In this document: piece by piece, positions 11,513 to 20,279 of the stretch
Layout: each line of letters starts with the position of its first letter
Numbering within the stretch: the first letter of the stretch is position 1
Assembly: GCF_032854445.1 (NCBI RefSeq)
Contig: NW_027018502.1
Location: 1 to 20,664, forward strand
Direction: 5' to 3'
Length of the DNA: 20,664 bases
Source of the DNA: Liolophura sinensis
Lineage: Eukaryota; Mollusca; Polyplacophora; Chitonida; Chitonidae
The notes under the pieces: model-generated
The model's input: only the letters and a program-made list of their open reading frames with translations
Told to the model about the DNA's origin: nothing
Database searches by the model: none
Translations under genes and position numbers: made by a program

Positions 11513-12060
11513 GAATGAGCATTTATGTGAAAATCGCGTGCCTAACAACGGCTCTTACTCCATGGAAACCAAGGAAATTTGCAATTTTTCAACAGCTGGA
11601 GATGCCTGGCCCAATTGCGCATCTTTTGGCACCTTATTGATGTGGGTCAGTGTTCAATTGTACTTTTTACAGCAGACTGTATCAAGTACCTTGTTGTTTT
11701 TATATACAAATGGTGTGGTTTTTCAACATGTAGATAAAGACATTGAGTTTGTCTTCGACTTAGAAGTAAGACAATTGCTGGATGAGTTAAATGGGCTTGG
11801 CCCAAAGATTTGACGTCTTCTGGGCTACCGAAGGGCACATAACTTATAATCAAAAGTTGAATATAGTAATGACCAGTCGCGATATTACATAGTAAATGTA
11901 GCCGAATTGAATTAGCAAAAAGCCCAAGCAAAAATCCAAAAGTGGAAAAACTGTTCCAATGCTGCTGGTAAGAGGCTAATCCGACGTATTTTGTGACGAG
12001 AAATCGAATGGTGCAAACCGCGTTGCTCTCCGACCAATACTTTTGGCTGTAGCGACAATT
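11513..12060 (+). repeat. Satellite unit 22 (548 bp)
   Basis: TAA-type with A24G, which breaks the CACGTG palindrome, T143C, the 183-184 swap and G415A. Because of T143C the plus-strand 100-codon frame at 11511-11813 is open here. Confidence 0.96.
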
Positions 12061-12082
12061 GAATGAGCATTTATGTGAAAAT

Positions 12083-12088
12083 CACGTG
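12083..12088. promoter_or_regulatory. E-box-like palindrome CACGTG, one per unit
   Basis: A perfect CACGTG palindrome sits at unit position 23-28 in most units. It is lost in unit 22 (A24G) and in units 25, 26 and 33 (C23T). CACGTG is the known core for bHLH factors. Use here is unproven, and any 6-bp palindrome would recur in a homogenised array. Confidence 0.2.
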
Positions 12089-12248
12089 CCTAACAACGGC
12101 TCTTACTCCATGGAAACCAAGGAAATTTGCAATTTTTCAACAGCTGGAGATGCCTGGCCCAATTGCGCATCTTTTGGCACCTTATTGATGTGGGTCAGTG
12201 TTTAATTGTACTTTTTACAGCAGACTGTATCAAGTACCTTGTGTTTTT

Positions 12249-12254
12249 TATATA
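12249..12254 (+). promoter_or_regulatory. TATATA motif after a T-run, one per unit
   Basis: TATATA follows a six-T run at unit position 184-189 and is kept in almost every unit (unit 11 and unit 12 have an extra A that may be read error). It could act as a TATA box for satellite transcription, but no start site, downstream gene or other core element can be seen. In 40% GC DNA it may be chance. Confidence 0.15.
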
Positions 12255-12464
12255 CAAATGGTGTGGTTTTTCAACATGTAGATAAAGACATTGAGTTTGT
12301 CTTCGACTTAGAAGTAAGACAATTGCTGGATGAGTTAAATGGGCTTGGCCCAAAGATTTGACGTCTTCTGGGCTACCGAAGGGCACATAACTTATAATCA
12401 AAAGTTGAATATAGTAATGACCAGTCGCGATATTACATAGTAAATGTAGCCGAATTGAATTAGC

Positions 12465-12498
12465 AAAAAGCCCAGGCAAAAATCCAAAAGTGGAAAAA
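12465..12498. other. A-tract cluster, possible intrinsic bend
   Basis: Four A-runs of 5, 5, 4 and 5 bases have centres at unit positions about 407, 420, 427.5 and 436. The mean spacing of about 9.7 bp is close to a helical turn, though individual gaps of 13, 7.5 and 8.5 are uneven. Phased A-runs curve DNA and such curvature is common in satellites. The cluster lies in the most variable part of the unit, and A420C, A434T, A406T and A438T each interrupt a run in some copies. Confidence 0.35.
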
Positions 12499-12608
12499 CT
12501 GTTCCAATGCTGCTGGTAAGAGGCTAATCCGACGTATTTTGTGACGAGAAATCGAATGGTGCAAACCGCGTTGCTCTCCGACCAATACTTTTGGCTGTAG
12601 CGACAATT

Positions 12609-13156
12609 GAATGAGCATTTATGTGAAAATCACGTGCCTAACAACGGCTCTTACTCCATGGAAACCAAGGAAATTTGCAATTTTTCAACAGCTGGAGATG
12701 CCTGGCCCAATTGCGCATCTTTTGGCACCTTATTGATGTGGGTCAGTGTTCAATTGTACTTTTTACAGCAGACTGTATCAAGTACCTTGTGTTTTTTATA
12801 TACAAATGGTGTGGTTTTTCAACATGTAGATAAAGACATTGAGTTTGTCTTCGACTTAGAAGTAAGACAATTGCTGGATGAGTTAAATGGGCTTGGCCCA
12901 AAGATTTGACGTCTTCTGGGCTACCGAAGGGCACATAACTTATAATCAAAAGTTGAATATAGTAATGACCAGTCGCGATATTACATAGTAAATGTAGCCG
13001 AATTTAATTAGCAAAAAGCCCAGGCAAAAATCCAAAAGTGGAAAAACTGTTCCAATGCTGCTGGTAAGAGGCTAATCCGACGTATTTTGTGACGAGAAAT
13101 CGAATGGTGCAAACCGCGTTGCTCTCCGACCAATACTTTTGGCTGTAGCGACAATT
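12609..13156 (+). repeat. Satellite unit 24 (548 bp)
   Basis: TAA-type with only T143C and G397T relative to the reference. The 100-codon plus frame at 12607-12909 is open because of T143C. Confidence 0.96.
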
Positions 13157-13704
13157 GAATGAGCATTTATGATAAAATTACGTGCCCAGCAACGGCTCTT
13201 ACTCCATGGAAACCAAGGAAATTTGAAATTTTTAAACAGCTGGAGATGCCTGGCCCAATTGCGCATCTTTTTTCACCTTATTGATGTGGGTCAGTGTTCA
13301 ATTGTACTTTTTACAGCAGACTATATCAAGTAACTTGTTGTTTTTATATACAAATGGTGTGGTTTTTCAACATGTAGATAAAGAAATTGAGATTGTCTTC
13401 GACTTAGAAGTAAGACAATTGCTGGGTGAGTTAAATGGGCTTGGCCCAAAGATTTGACGTCCTCTGGGCTACCGAAGGATACATAACTTATAATCAAAAG
13501 TTGAATACAGTAATGACCAGTCGCGATATTACATAGTAAATGTAGCCGATTTCAATTAGCAAAAAGCCCAGGCAAAAATCCAAAAGTGGAAAAACTGTTC
13601 CAATGCTGCTGGTAAGAGGCTAATCCGACGTATTTTGTGACGAGAAATCGAATGGTGCAAACCGCGTTGCTCTCCGACCAATACTTTTGGCTGTAGCGAC
13701 AATT
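13157..13704 (+). repeat. Satellite unit 25, divergent subfamily (548 bp)
   Basis: The most diverged unit with unit 33: T16A, G17T, C23T, CAG-type, C70A, C78A, G116T, G117T, T143C, G167A, C177A, the 183-184 swap, C229A, T236A, A270G, T306C, G323A, C324T, T352C, A394T and G397C. C177A and T236A are absent from unit 33. The changes spread over about the first 400 positions; the last 150 bp equal the reference. Confidence 0.96.
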
Positions 13705-14251
13705 AAATGAGCATTTATGATAAAATTACGTGCCCAGCAACGGCTCTTACTCCATGGAAACCAAGGAAATTTGCAATTTTTCAACAGCTGGAGATGCCTG
13801 GCCCAATTGCGCATCTTTTTTCACCTTATTGATGTGGGTCAGTGTTCAATTGTACTTTTTACAGCAGACTATATCAAGTACCTTGTTGTTTTTATATACA
13901 ATGGTGTGGTTTTTCAACATGTAGATAAAGACATTGAGTTTGTCTTCGACTTAGAAGTAAGACAATTGCTGGATGAGTTAAATGGGCTTGGCCCAAAGAT
14001 TTGACGTCCTCTGGGCTACCGAAGGATACATAACTTATAATCAAAAGTTGAATACAGTAATGACCAGTCGCGATATTACATAGTAAATGTAGCCGATTTC
14101 AATTAGCAAAAAGCCCAGGCAAAAATCCAAAAGTGGAAAAACTGTTCCAATGCTGCTGGTAAGAGGTTAATCCGACGTATTTTGTGACGAGAAATCGAAT
14201 GGTGCAAACCGCATTGCTCTCCGACCAATACTTTTGGCTGTAGCGACAATT
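13705..14251 (+). repeat. Satellite unit 26, mosaic (547 bp)
   Basis: Has the divergent head (T16A, G17T, C23T, CAG-type, G116T, G117T, T143C, G167A, 183-184 swap) and divergent tail (T306C, G323A, C324T, T352C, A394T, G397C). It has the ordinary bases at 70, 78, 229 and 270. Private: G1A, C464T, G510A. It lacks one A of the AAA at 196-198, the only indel in the right half. Confidence 0.96.
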
Positions 14252-14799
14252 GAATTAGAATATATGTGAAAATCACGTGCCCAGCAACGGCTCTTACTCC
14301 ATGGAAACCAAGGAAATTTGCAACTTTTCAACAGCTGGAGATGCCTGGCCCAATTGCGCATCTTTTGGCACCTTATTGATGTGGGTCAGTGTTTAATTGT
14401 ACTTTTTACAGCAGACTGTATCAAGTACCTTGTGTTTTTTATATACAAATGGTGTGGTTTTTCAACATGTAGATAAAGACATTGAGTTTGTCTTCGACTT
14501 AGAAGTAAGACAATTGCTGGATGAGTTAAATGGGCTTGGCCCAAAGATTTGACGTCTTCTGGGCTACCGAAGGGCACATAACTTATAATCAAAAGTTGAA
14601 TATAGTAATGACCAGTCGCGATATTACATAGTAAATGTACCCGAATTGAAATAGCAAAAAGCCCAGGCAAAAATCCAAAAGTGGAAAAACTGTTCCAATT
14701 CTGCTGGTAAGAGGCTAATCCGACGTATTTTGTGACGAGAAATCGAATGGTGCAAACCGCGTTGCTCTCCGACCAATACTTTTGGCTGTAGCGACAATT
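14252..14799 (+). repeat. Satellite unit 27 (548 bp), first of a duplicated trio
   Basis: CAG-type with private G5T, C8A, T11A and T73C, then G389C, T400A and G449T. G389C and T400A occur elsewhere only in unit 30. The private changes in the first 75 bp are not copied into unit 30, so the duplication or later conversion did not include them. Confidence 0.96.
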
Positions 14800-15347
14800 G
14801 AATGAGCATTTATGTGAAAATCACGTGCCTAACAACGGCTCTTACTCCATGGAAACCAAGGAAATTTGCAATTTTTCAACAGCTGGAGATGCCTGGCCCA
14901 ATTGCGCATCTTTTGGCACCTTATTGATGTGGGTCAGTGTTCAATTGTACTTTTTACAGCAGACTGTATCAAGTACCTTGTGTTTTTTATATACAAATGG
15001 TGTGGTTTCTCAACATGTAGATAAAGACATTGAGTTTGTCTTCGACTTAGAAGTAAGACAATTGCTGGATGAGTTAAATGGGCTTGGCCCAAAGATTTGA
15101 CGTCTTCTGGGCTACCGAAGGGCACATAACTTATAATCAAAAGTTGAATATAGTAATGACCAGTCGCGATATTACATAGTAAATGTAGCCGAATTGAATT
15201 AGCAAAAAGCCCAGGCAAAAATCCAAAAGTGGAAAAACTGTTCCAATGCTGCTGGTAAGAGGCTAATCCGACGTATTTTGTGACGAGAAATCGAATGGTG
15301 CAAACCGCGTTGCTCTCCGACCAATACTTTTGGCTGTAGCGACAATT
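14800..15347 (+). repeat. Satellite unit 28 (548 bp), second of the trio
   Basis: TAA-type with T143C and T210C. T210C is found elsewhere only in unit 31, exactly 1644 bp away. The plus frame of 100 codons at 14798-15100 is open. Confidence 0.96.
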
Positions 15348-15895
15348 GAATGAGCATTTATGTGAAAATCACGTGCCCAGCAACGGCTCTTACTCCATGG
15401 AAACCAAGGAAATTTGCAATTTTTCAACAGCTGGAGATGCCTGGCCAAATTGCGCATCTTTTGGCACCTTATTGATGTGGGTCAGTGTTTAATTGTACTT
15501 TTTACAGCAGACTGTATCAAGTACCTTGTGTTTTTTATATACAAATGGTGTGGTTTTTCAACATGTAGATAAAGACATTGAGTTTGTCTTCGACTTAGAA
15601 GTAAGACAATTGCTGGATGAGTTAAATGGGCTTGGCCCAAAGATTTGACGTCCTCTGGGCTACCGAAGGATACATAACTTAAAATCAAAAGTTGAATACA
15701 GTAATGACCAGTCGCGATATTACATAGTAAATGTAGCCGATTTCAATTAGCAAAAAGCCCAGGCAAAAATCCAAAAGTGGAAAAACTGTTCCAATGCTGC
15801 TGGTAAGAGGCTAATCCGACGTATTTTGTGACGAGAAATCGAATGGTGCAAACCGCGCTGCTCTCCGACCAATACTTTTGGCTGTAGCGACAATT
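15348..15895 (+). repeat. Satellite unit 29 (548 bp), third of the trio
   Basis: CAG-type with C100A and T335A, both shared only with unit 32, plus the divergent tail T306C/G323A/C324T/T352C/A394T/G397C. T511C is private. The head is ordinary, so the unit is a mosaic with a switch between positions 100 and 306. Confidence 0.96.
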
Positions 15896-16443
15896 GAATG
15901 AGCATTTATGTGAAAATCACGTGCCCAGCAACGGCTCTTACTCCATGGAAACCAAGGAAATTTGCAATTTTTCAACAGCTGGAGATGCCTGGCCCAATTG
16001 CGCATCTTTTGGCACCTTATTGATGTGGGTCAGTGTTTAATTGTACTTTTTACAGCAGACTGTATCAAGTACCTTGTTGTTTTTATATACAAATGGTGTG
16101 GTTTTTCAACATGTAGATAAAGACATTGAGTTTGTCTTCGACTTAGAAGTAAGACAATTGCTGGATGAGTTAAATGGGCTTGGCCCAAAGATTTGACGTC
16201 TTCTGGGCTACCGAAGGGCACATAACTTATAATCAAAAGTTGAATATAGTAATGACCAGTCGCGATATTACATAGTAAATGTACCCGAATTGAAATAGCA
16301 AAAAGCCCAGGCAAAAATCCAAAAGTGGAAAAACTGTTCCAATTCTGCTGGTAAGAGGCTAATCCGACGTATTTTGTGACGAGAAATCGAATGGTGCAAA
16401 CCGCGTTGCTCTCTGACCAATACTTTTGGCTGTAGCGACAATT
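15896..16443 (+). repeat. Satellite unit 30 (548 bp), copy of unit 27
   Basis: CAG-type with the 183-184 swap, G389C, T400A, G449T and C519T. The G389C/T400A/G449T set repeats unit 27; the first 75 bp are ordinary, unlike unit 27. Confidence 0.96.
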
Positions 16444-16991
16444 GAATGAGCATTTATGTGAAAATCACGTGCCTAACAACGGCTCTTACTCCATGGAAAC
16501 CAAGGAAATTTGCAATTTTTCAACAGCTGGAGATGCCTGGCCCAATTGCGCATCTTTTGGCACCTTATTGATGTGGGTCAGTGTTCAATTGTACTTTTTA
16601 CAGCAGACTGTATCAAGTACCTTTTGTTTTTTATATACAAATGGTGTGGTTTCTCAACATGTAGATAAAGACATTGAGTTTGTCTTCGACTTAGAAGTAA
16701 GACAATTGCTGGATGAGTTAAATGGGCTTGGCCCAAAGATTTGACGTCTTCTGGGCTACCGAAGGGCACATAACTTATAATCAAAAGTTGAATATAGTAA
16801 TGACCAGTCGCGATATTACATAGTAAATGTAGCCGAATTGAATTAGCAAAAAGCCCAGGCAAAAATCCAAAAGTGGAAAAACTGTTCCAATGCTGCTGGT
16901 AAGAGGCTAATCCGACGTATTTTGTGACGAGAAATCGAATGGTGCAAACCGCGTTGCTCTCCGACCAATACTTTTGGCTGTAGCGACAATT
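16444..16991 (+). repeat. Satellite unit 31 (548 bp), copy of unit 28
   Basis: TAA-type with T143C, T210C and private G181T. Apart from G181T it matches unit 28. The 100-codon plus frame at 16442-16744 is open. Confidence 0.96.
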
Positions 16992-17539
16992 GAATGAGCA
17001 TTTATGTGAAAATCACGTGCCCAGCAACGGCTCTTACTCCATGGAAACCAAGGAAATTTGCAATTTTTCAACAGCTGGAGATGCCTGGCCAAATTGCGCA
17101 TCTTTTGGCACCTTATTGATGTGGGTCAGTGTTTAATTGTACTTTTTACAGCAGACTGTATCAAGTACCTTGTGTTTTTTATATACAAATGGTGTGGTTT
17201 TTCAACATGTAGATAAAGACATTGAGTTTGTCTTCGACTTAGAAGTATGACAATTGCTGGATGAGTTAAATGGGCTTGGCCCAAAGATTTGACGTCCTCT
17301 GGGCTACCGAAGGATACATAACTTAAAATCAAAAGTTGAATACAGTAATGACCAGTCGCGATATTACATAGTAAATGTAGCCGATTTCAATTAGCAAAAA
17401 GCCCAGGCAAAAATCCAAAAGTGGAAAAACTGTTCCAATGCTGCTGGTAAGAGGCTAATCCGACGTATTTTGTGACGAGAAATCGAATGGTGCAAACCGC
17501 GTTGCTCTCCGACCAATACTTTTGGCTGTAGCGACAATT
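16992..17539 (+). repeat. Satellite unit 32 (548 bp), copy of unit 29
   Basis: CAG-type with C100A, T306C, G323A, C324T, T335A, T352C, A394T and G397C as in unit 29. Private A257T makes an in-frame TGA in the plus frame discussed under findings. Confidence 0.96.
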
Positions 17540-18087
17540 GAATGAGCATTTATGATAAAATTACGTGCCCAGCAACGGCTCTTACTCCATGGAAACCAAG
17601 GAAATTTGAAATTTTTAAACAGCTGGAGATGCCTGGCCCAATTGCGCATCTTTTTTCACCTTATTGATGTGGGTCAGTGTTCAATTGTACTTTTTACAGC
17701 AGACTATATCAAGTACCTTGTTGTTTTTATATACAAATGGTGTGGTTTTTCAACATGTAGATAAAGAAATTGAGTTTGTCTTCGACTTAGAAGTAAGACA
17801 ATTGCTGGGTGAGTTAAATGGGCTTGGCCCAAAGATTTGACGTCCTCTGGGCTACCGAAGGATACATAACTTATAATCAAAAGTTGAATACAGTAATGAC
17901 CAGTCGCGATATTACATAGTAAATGTAGCCGATTTCAATTAGCAAAAAGCCCAGGCAAAAATCCAAAAGTGGAAAAACTGTTCCAATGCTGCTGGTAAGA
18001 GGCTAATCCGACGTATTTTGTGACGAGAGATCGAATGGTGCAAACCGCGTTGCTCTCCGACCAATACTTTTGGCTGTAGCGACAATT
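17540..18087 (+). repeat. Satellite unit 33, divergent subfamily (548 bp)
   Basis: Repeats nearly the full unit 25 list (T16A, G17T, C23T, CAG-type, C70A, C78A, G116T, G117T, T143C, G167A, 183-184 swap, C229A, A270G, T306C, G323A, C324T, T352C, A394T, G397C). It lacks C177A and T236A and has private A490G. Confidence 0.96.
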
Positions 18088-18635
18088 GAATGAGCATTTA
18101 TGTGAAAATCACGTGCCTAACAACGGCTCTTACTCCCTGGAAACCAAGGAAATTTGCAATTTTCCAACAGCTGGAGATGCCTGGCCCAATTGCGCATCTT
18201 TTGGCACCTTATTGATGTGGGTCAGTGTTTAATTGTACTTTTTACAGCAGACTGTATCAAATACCTTGTGTTTTTTATATACAAATGGTGTGGTTTTTCA
18301 ACATGTAGATAAAGACATTGAGTTTGTCTTCGACTTAGAAGTAAGACAATTGCTGGATGAGTTAAATGGGCTTGGCCCAAAGATTTGACGTCTTCTGGGC
18401 TACCGAAGGGCACATAACTTATAATCAAAAGTTGAATATAGTAATGACCAGTCGCGATATTACATAGTAAATGTAGCCTAATTTAATTAGCAAAAAGCCC
18501 AAGAAAAAATCCAAAAGTGGAAAAACTGTTCCAATGCTGCTGGTAAGAGGCTAATCCGACGTATTTTGTGACGAGAAATCGAATGGTGCAAACCGCGTTG
18601 CTCTCCGACCAATACTTTTGGCTGTAGCGACAATT
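18088..18635 (+). repeat. Satellite unit 34 (548 bp)
   Basis: TAA-type with A50C, T77C, G174A, G392T, G397T, G415A and C417A. The G174A/G392T/G397T/G415A set equals unit 13, 21 units upstream. Confidence 0.96.
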
Positions 18636-19183
18636 GAATGAGCATTTATGTGAAAATCACGTGCCTAACAACGGCTCTTACTCCATGGAAACCAAGGAAA
18701 TTTGCAATTTTTCAACAGCTGGAGATGCCTGGCCCAATTGCGCATCTTTTGGCACCTTATTGATGTGGGTCAGTGTTTAATTGTACTTTTTACAGCAGAC
18801 TGTATCAAGTACCTTGTGTTTTTTATATACAAATGGTGTGGTTTTTCAACATGTAGATTAAGACATTGAGTTTGTCTTCGACTTAGAAGTAAGACAATTG
18901 CTGGATGAGTTAAATGGGCTTGGCCCAAAGATTTGACGTCTTCTGGGCTACCGAAGGGCACATAACTTATAATCAAAAGTTGAATATTGTAATGACCAGT
19001 CGCGATATTACATAGTAAATGTAGCCGAATTTAATTAGCAAAAAGCCCAAGCAAAAATCCAAAAGTGGAAAAACTGTTCCAATGCTGCTGGTAAGAGGCT
19101 AATCCGACGTATTTTGTGACGAGAAATCGAATGGTGCAAACCGCGTTGCTCTCCCACCAACACTTATGGCTGTAGCTACAATT
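18636..19183 (+). repeat. Satellite unit 35 (548 bp)
   Basis: TAA-type with A224T, A353T, G397T, G415A, G520C, T526C, T531A and G542T. Except for A224T this is the unit 14 haplotype. Confidence 0.96.
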
Positions 19184-19731
19184 GAATGAGCATTTATATG
19201 AAAATCACGTGCCCAGCAACGGCTCTTACTCCATGGAAACCAAGGAAATTTGCAATTTTTCAACAGCTGGAGATGCCTGGCCCAATTGCGCATCTTTTGG
19301 CACCTTATTGATGTGGGTCAGTGTTTAATTGTACTTTTTACAGCAGACTGTATCAAATACCTTGTGTTTTTTATATACAAATGGTGTGGTTTTTCAACAT
19401 GTAGATAAAGACATTGAGTTTGTCTTCGACTTAGAAGTAAGACAATTGCTGGATGAGTTAAATGGGCTTGGCCCAAAGATTTGACGTCTTCTGGGCTACC
19501 GAAGGGCACATAACTTATAATCAAAAGTTGAATATAGTAATGACCAGTCGCGATATTACATAGTAAATGTAGCCGAATTTAATTAGCAAAAAGCCCAAGC
19601 AACAATCCAAAAGTGGTAAAACTGTTCCAATGCTGCTGGTAAGAGGCTAATCCGACGTATTTTGTGACGAGAAATCGAATGGTGCAAACCGCGTTGCTCT
19701 CCGACCAAGACTTATGGCTGTAGCTACAATT
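19184..19731 (+). repeat. Satellite unit 36 (548 bp)
   Basis: CAG-type with G15A (private), G174A, G397T, G415A, A420C, A434T, T526G, T531A and G542T, the unit 15 haplotype without its indels. Confidence 0.96.
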
Positions 19732-20279
19732 GAATGAGCATTTATGTGAAAATCACGTGCCTAACAACGGCTCTTACTCCATGGAAACCAAGGAAATTTG
19801 CAATTTTTCAACAGCTGGAGATGCCTGGCCCAATTGCGCATCTTTTGGCACCTTATTGATGTGGGTCAGTGTTTAATTGTACTTTTTACAGCAGACTGTA
19901 TCAAGTACCTTGTGTTTTTTATATACAAATGGTGTGGTTTTTCAACATGTAGATTAAGACATTGAGTTTGTCTTCGACTTAGAAGTAAGACAATTGCTGG
20001 ATGAGTTAAATGGGCTTGGCCCAAAGATTTGACGTCTTCTGGGCTACCGAAGGGCACATAACTTATAATCAAAAGTTGAATATAGTAATGACCAGTCGCG
20101 ATATTACATAGTAAATGTAGCCGAATTGAATTAGCATAAAGCCCAGGCAAAAATCCAAAAGTGGAAAAACTGTTCCAATGCTGCTGGTAAGAGGCTAATC
20201 CGACCTATTTTGTGACGAGAAATCGAATGGTGCAAACCGCGTTGCTCTCCGACCAATACTTTTGGCTGTAGCGACAATT
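19732..20279 (+). repeat. Satellite unit 37 (548 bp)
   Basis: TAA-type with A224T, A406T (private) and G474C. G474C is otherwise seen only in the CAG-type units 1, 3 and 9, so it is a mosaic of two backgrounds. Confidence 0.96.

Larger units (their letters stand above)
12061..12608 (+). repeat. Satellite unit 23, used as reference (548 bp)
   Basis: Chosen as the reference because it is indel-free and has the commoner base at nearly every variable site. It contains 219 G+C (40%) and 17 CpG by hand count. Notable internal sequences are CACGTG at 23-28, CCATGG at 48-53, CAGCTG at 81-86, TATATA at 189-194, GACGTC at 300-305, TCGCGA at 365-370 and a cluster of A-runs at 405-438. Confidence 0.97.
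14252..17539 (+). repeat. Tandem duplication of a three-unit block (2 x 1644 bp)
   Basis: Units 27-28-29 and 30-31-32 share in the same order variants found in no other unit: G389C and T400A, then T210C, then C100A and T335A. The offset is exactly 1644 bp, three units. The divergent tail haplotype also recurs every third unit at 26, 29 and 32. This is a short higher-order repeat with two periods, probably from unequal exchange. Confidence 0.9.

Noticed and set aside
12301-12320. CENP-B-box-like site starting at TTCG
   Set aside because: TTCG at unit position 242-245 is not followed by the A..CGGG part required of the box.
12341-12351. GGGC-TTG-GCCC hairpin as a terminator or RNA structure
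   Set aside because: The stem is only 4 bp and is not followed by a T-run on either strand; it is too weak to call.
12195-12479. Minus-strand frame of 68 or 94 codons recurring in most units
   Set aside because: Its starts are TTG, not ATG. Its recurrence follows from near-identity of the units, and whether it is 68 or 94 codons depends on satellite variants such as G397T. There is no sign of codon constraint.
12607-12909. Plus-strand frame of 100 codons as a gene
   Set aside because: It is closed by TAA at 143-145 in most units and by other stops in several more, starts at TTG, and 548 is not a multiple of 3, so it cannot run on as a repeat protein.
13157-13704. Unit 25 as an inserted foreign element
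   Set aside because: It aligns base for base with the reference at 548 bp; the differences are substitutions only, so it is a diverged copy.
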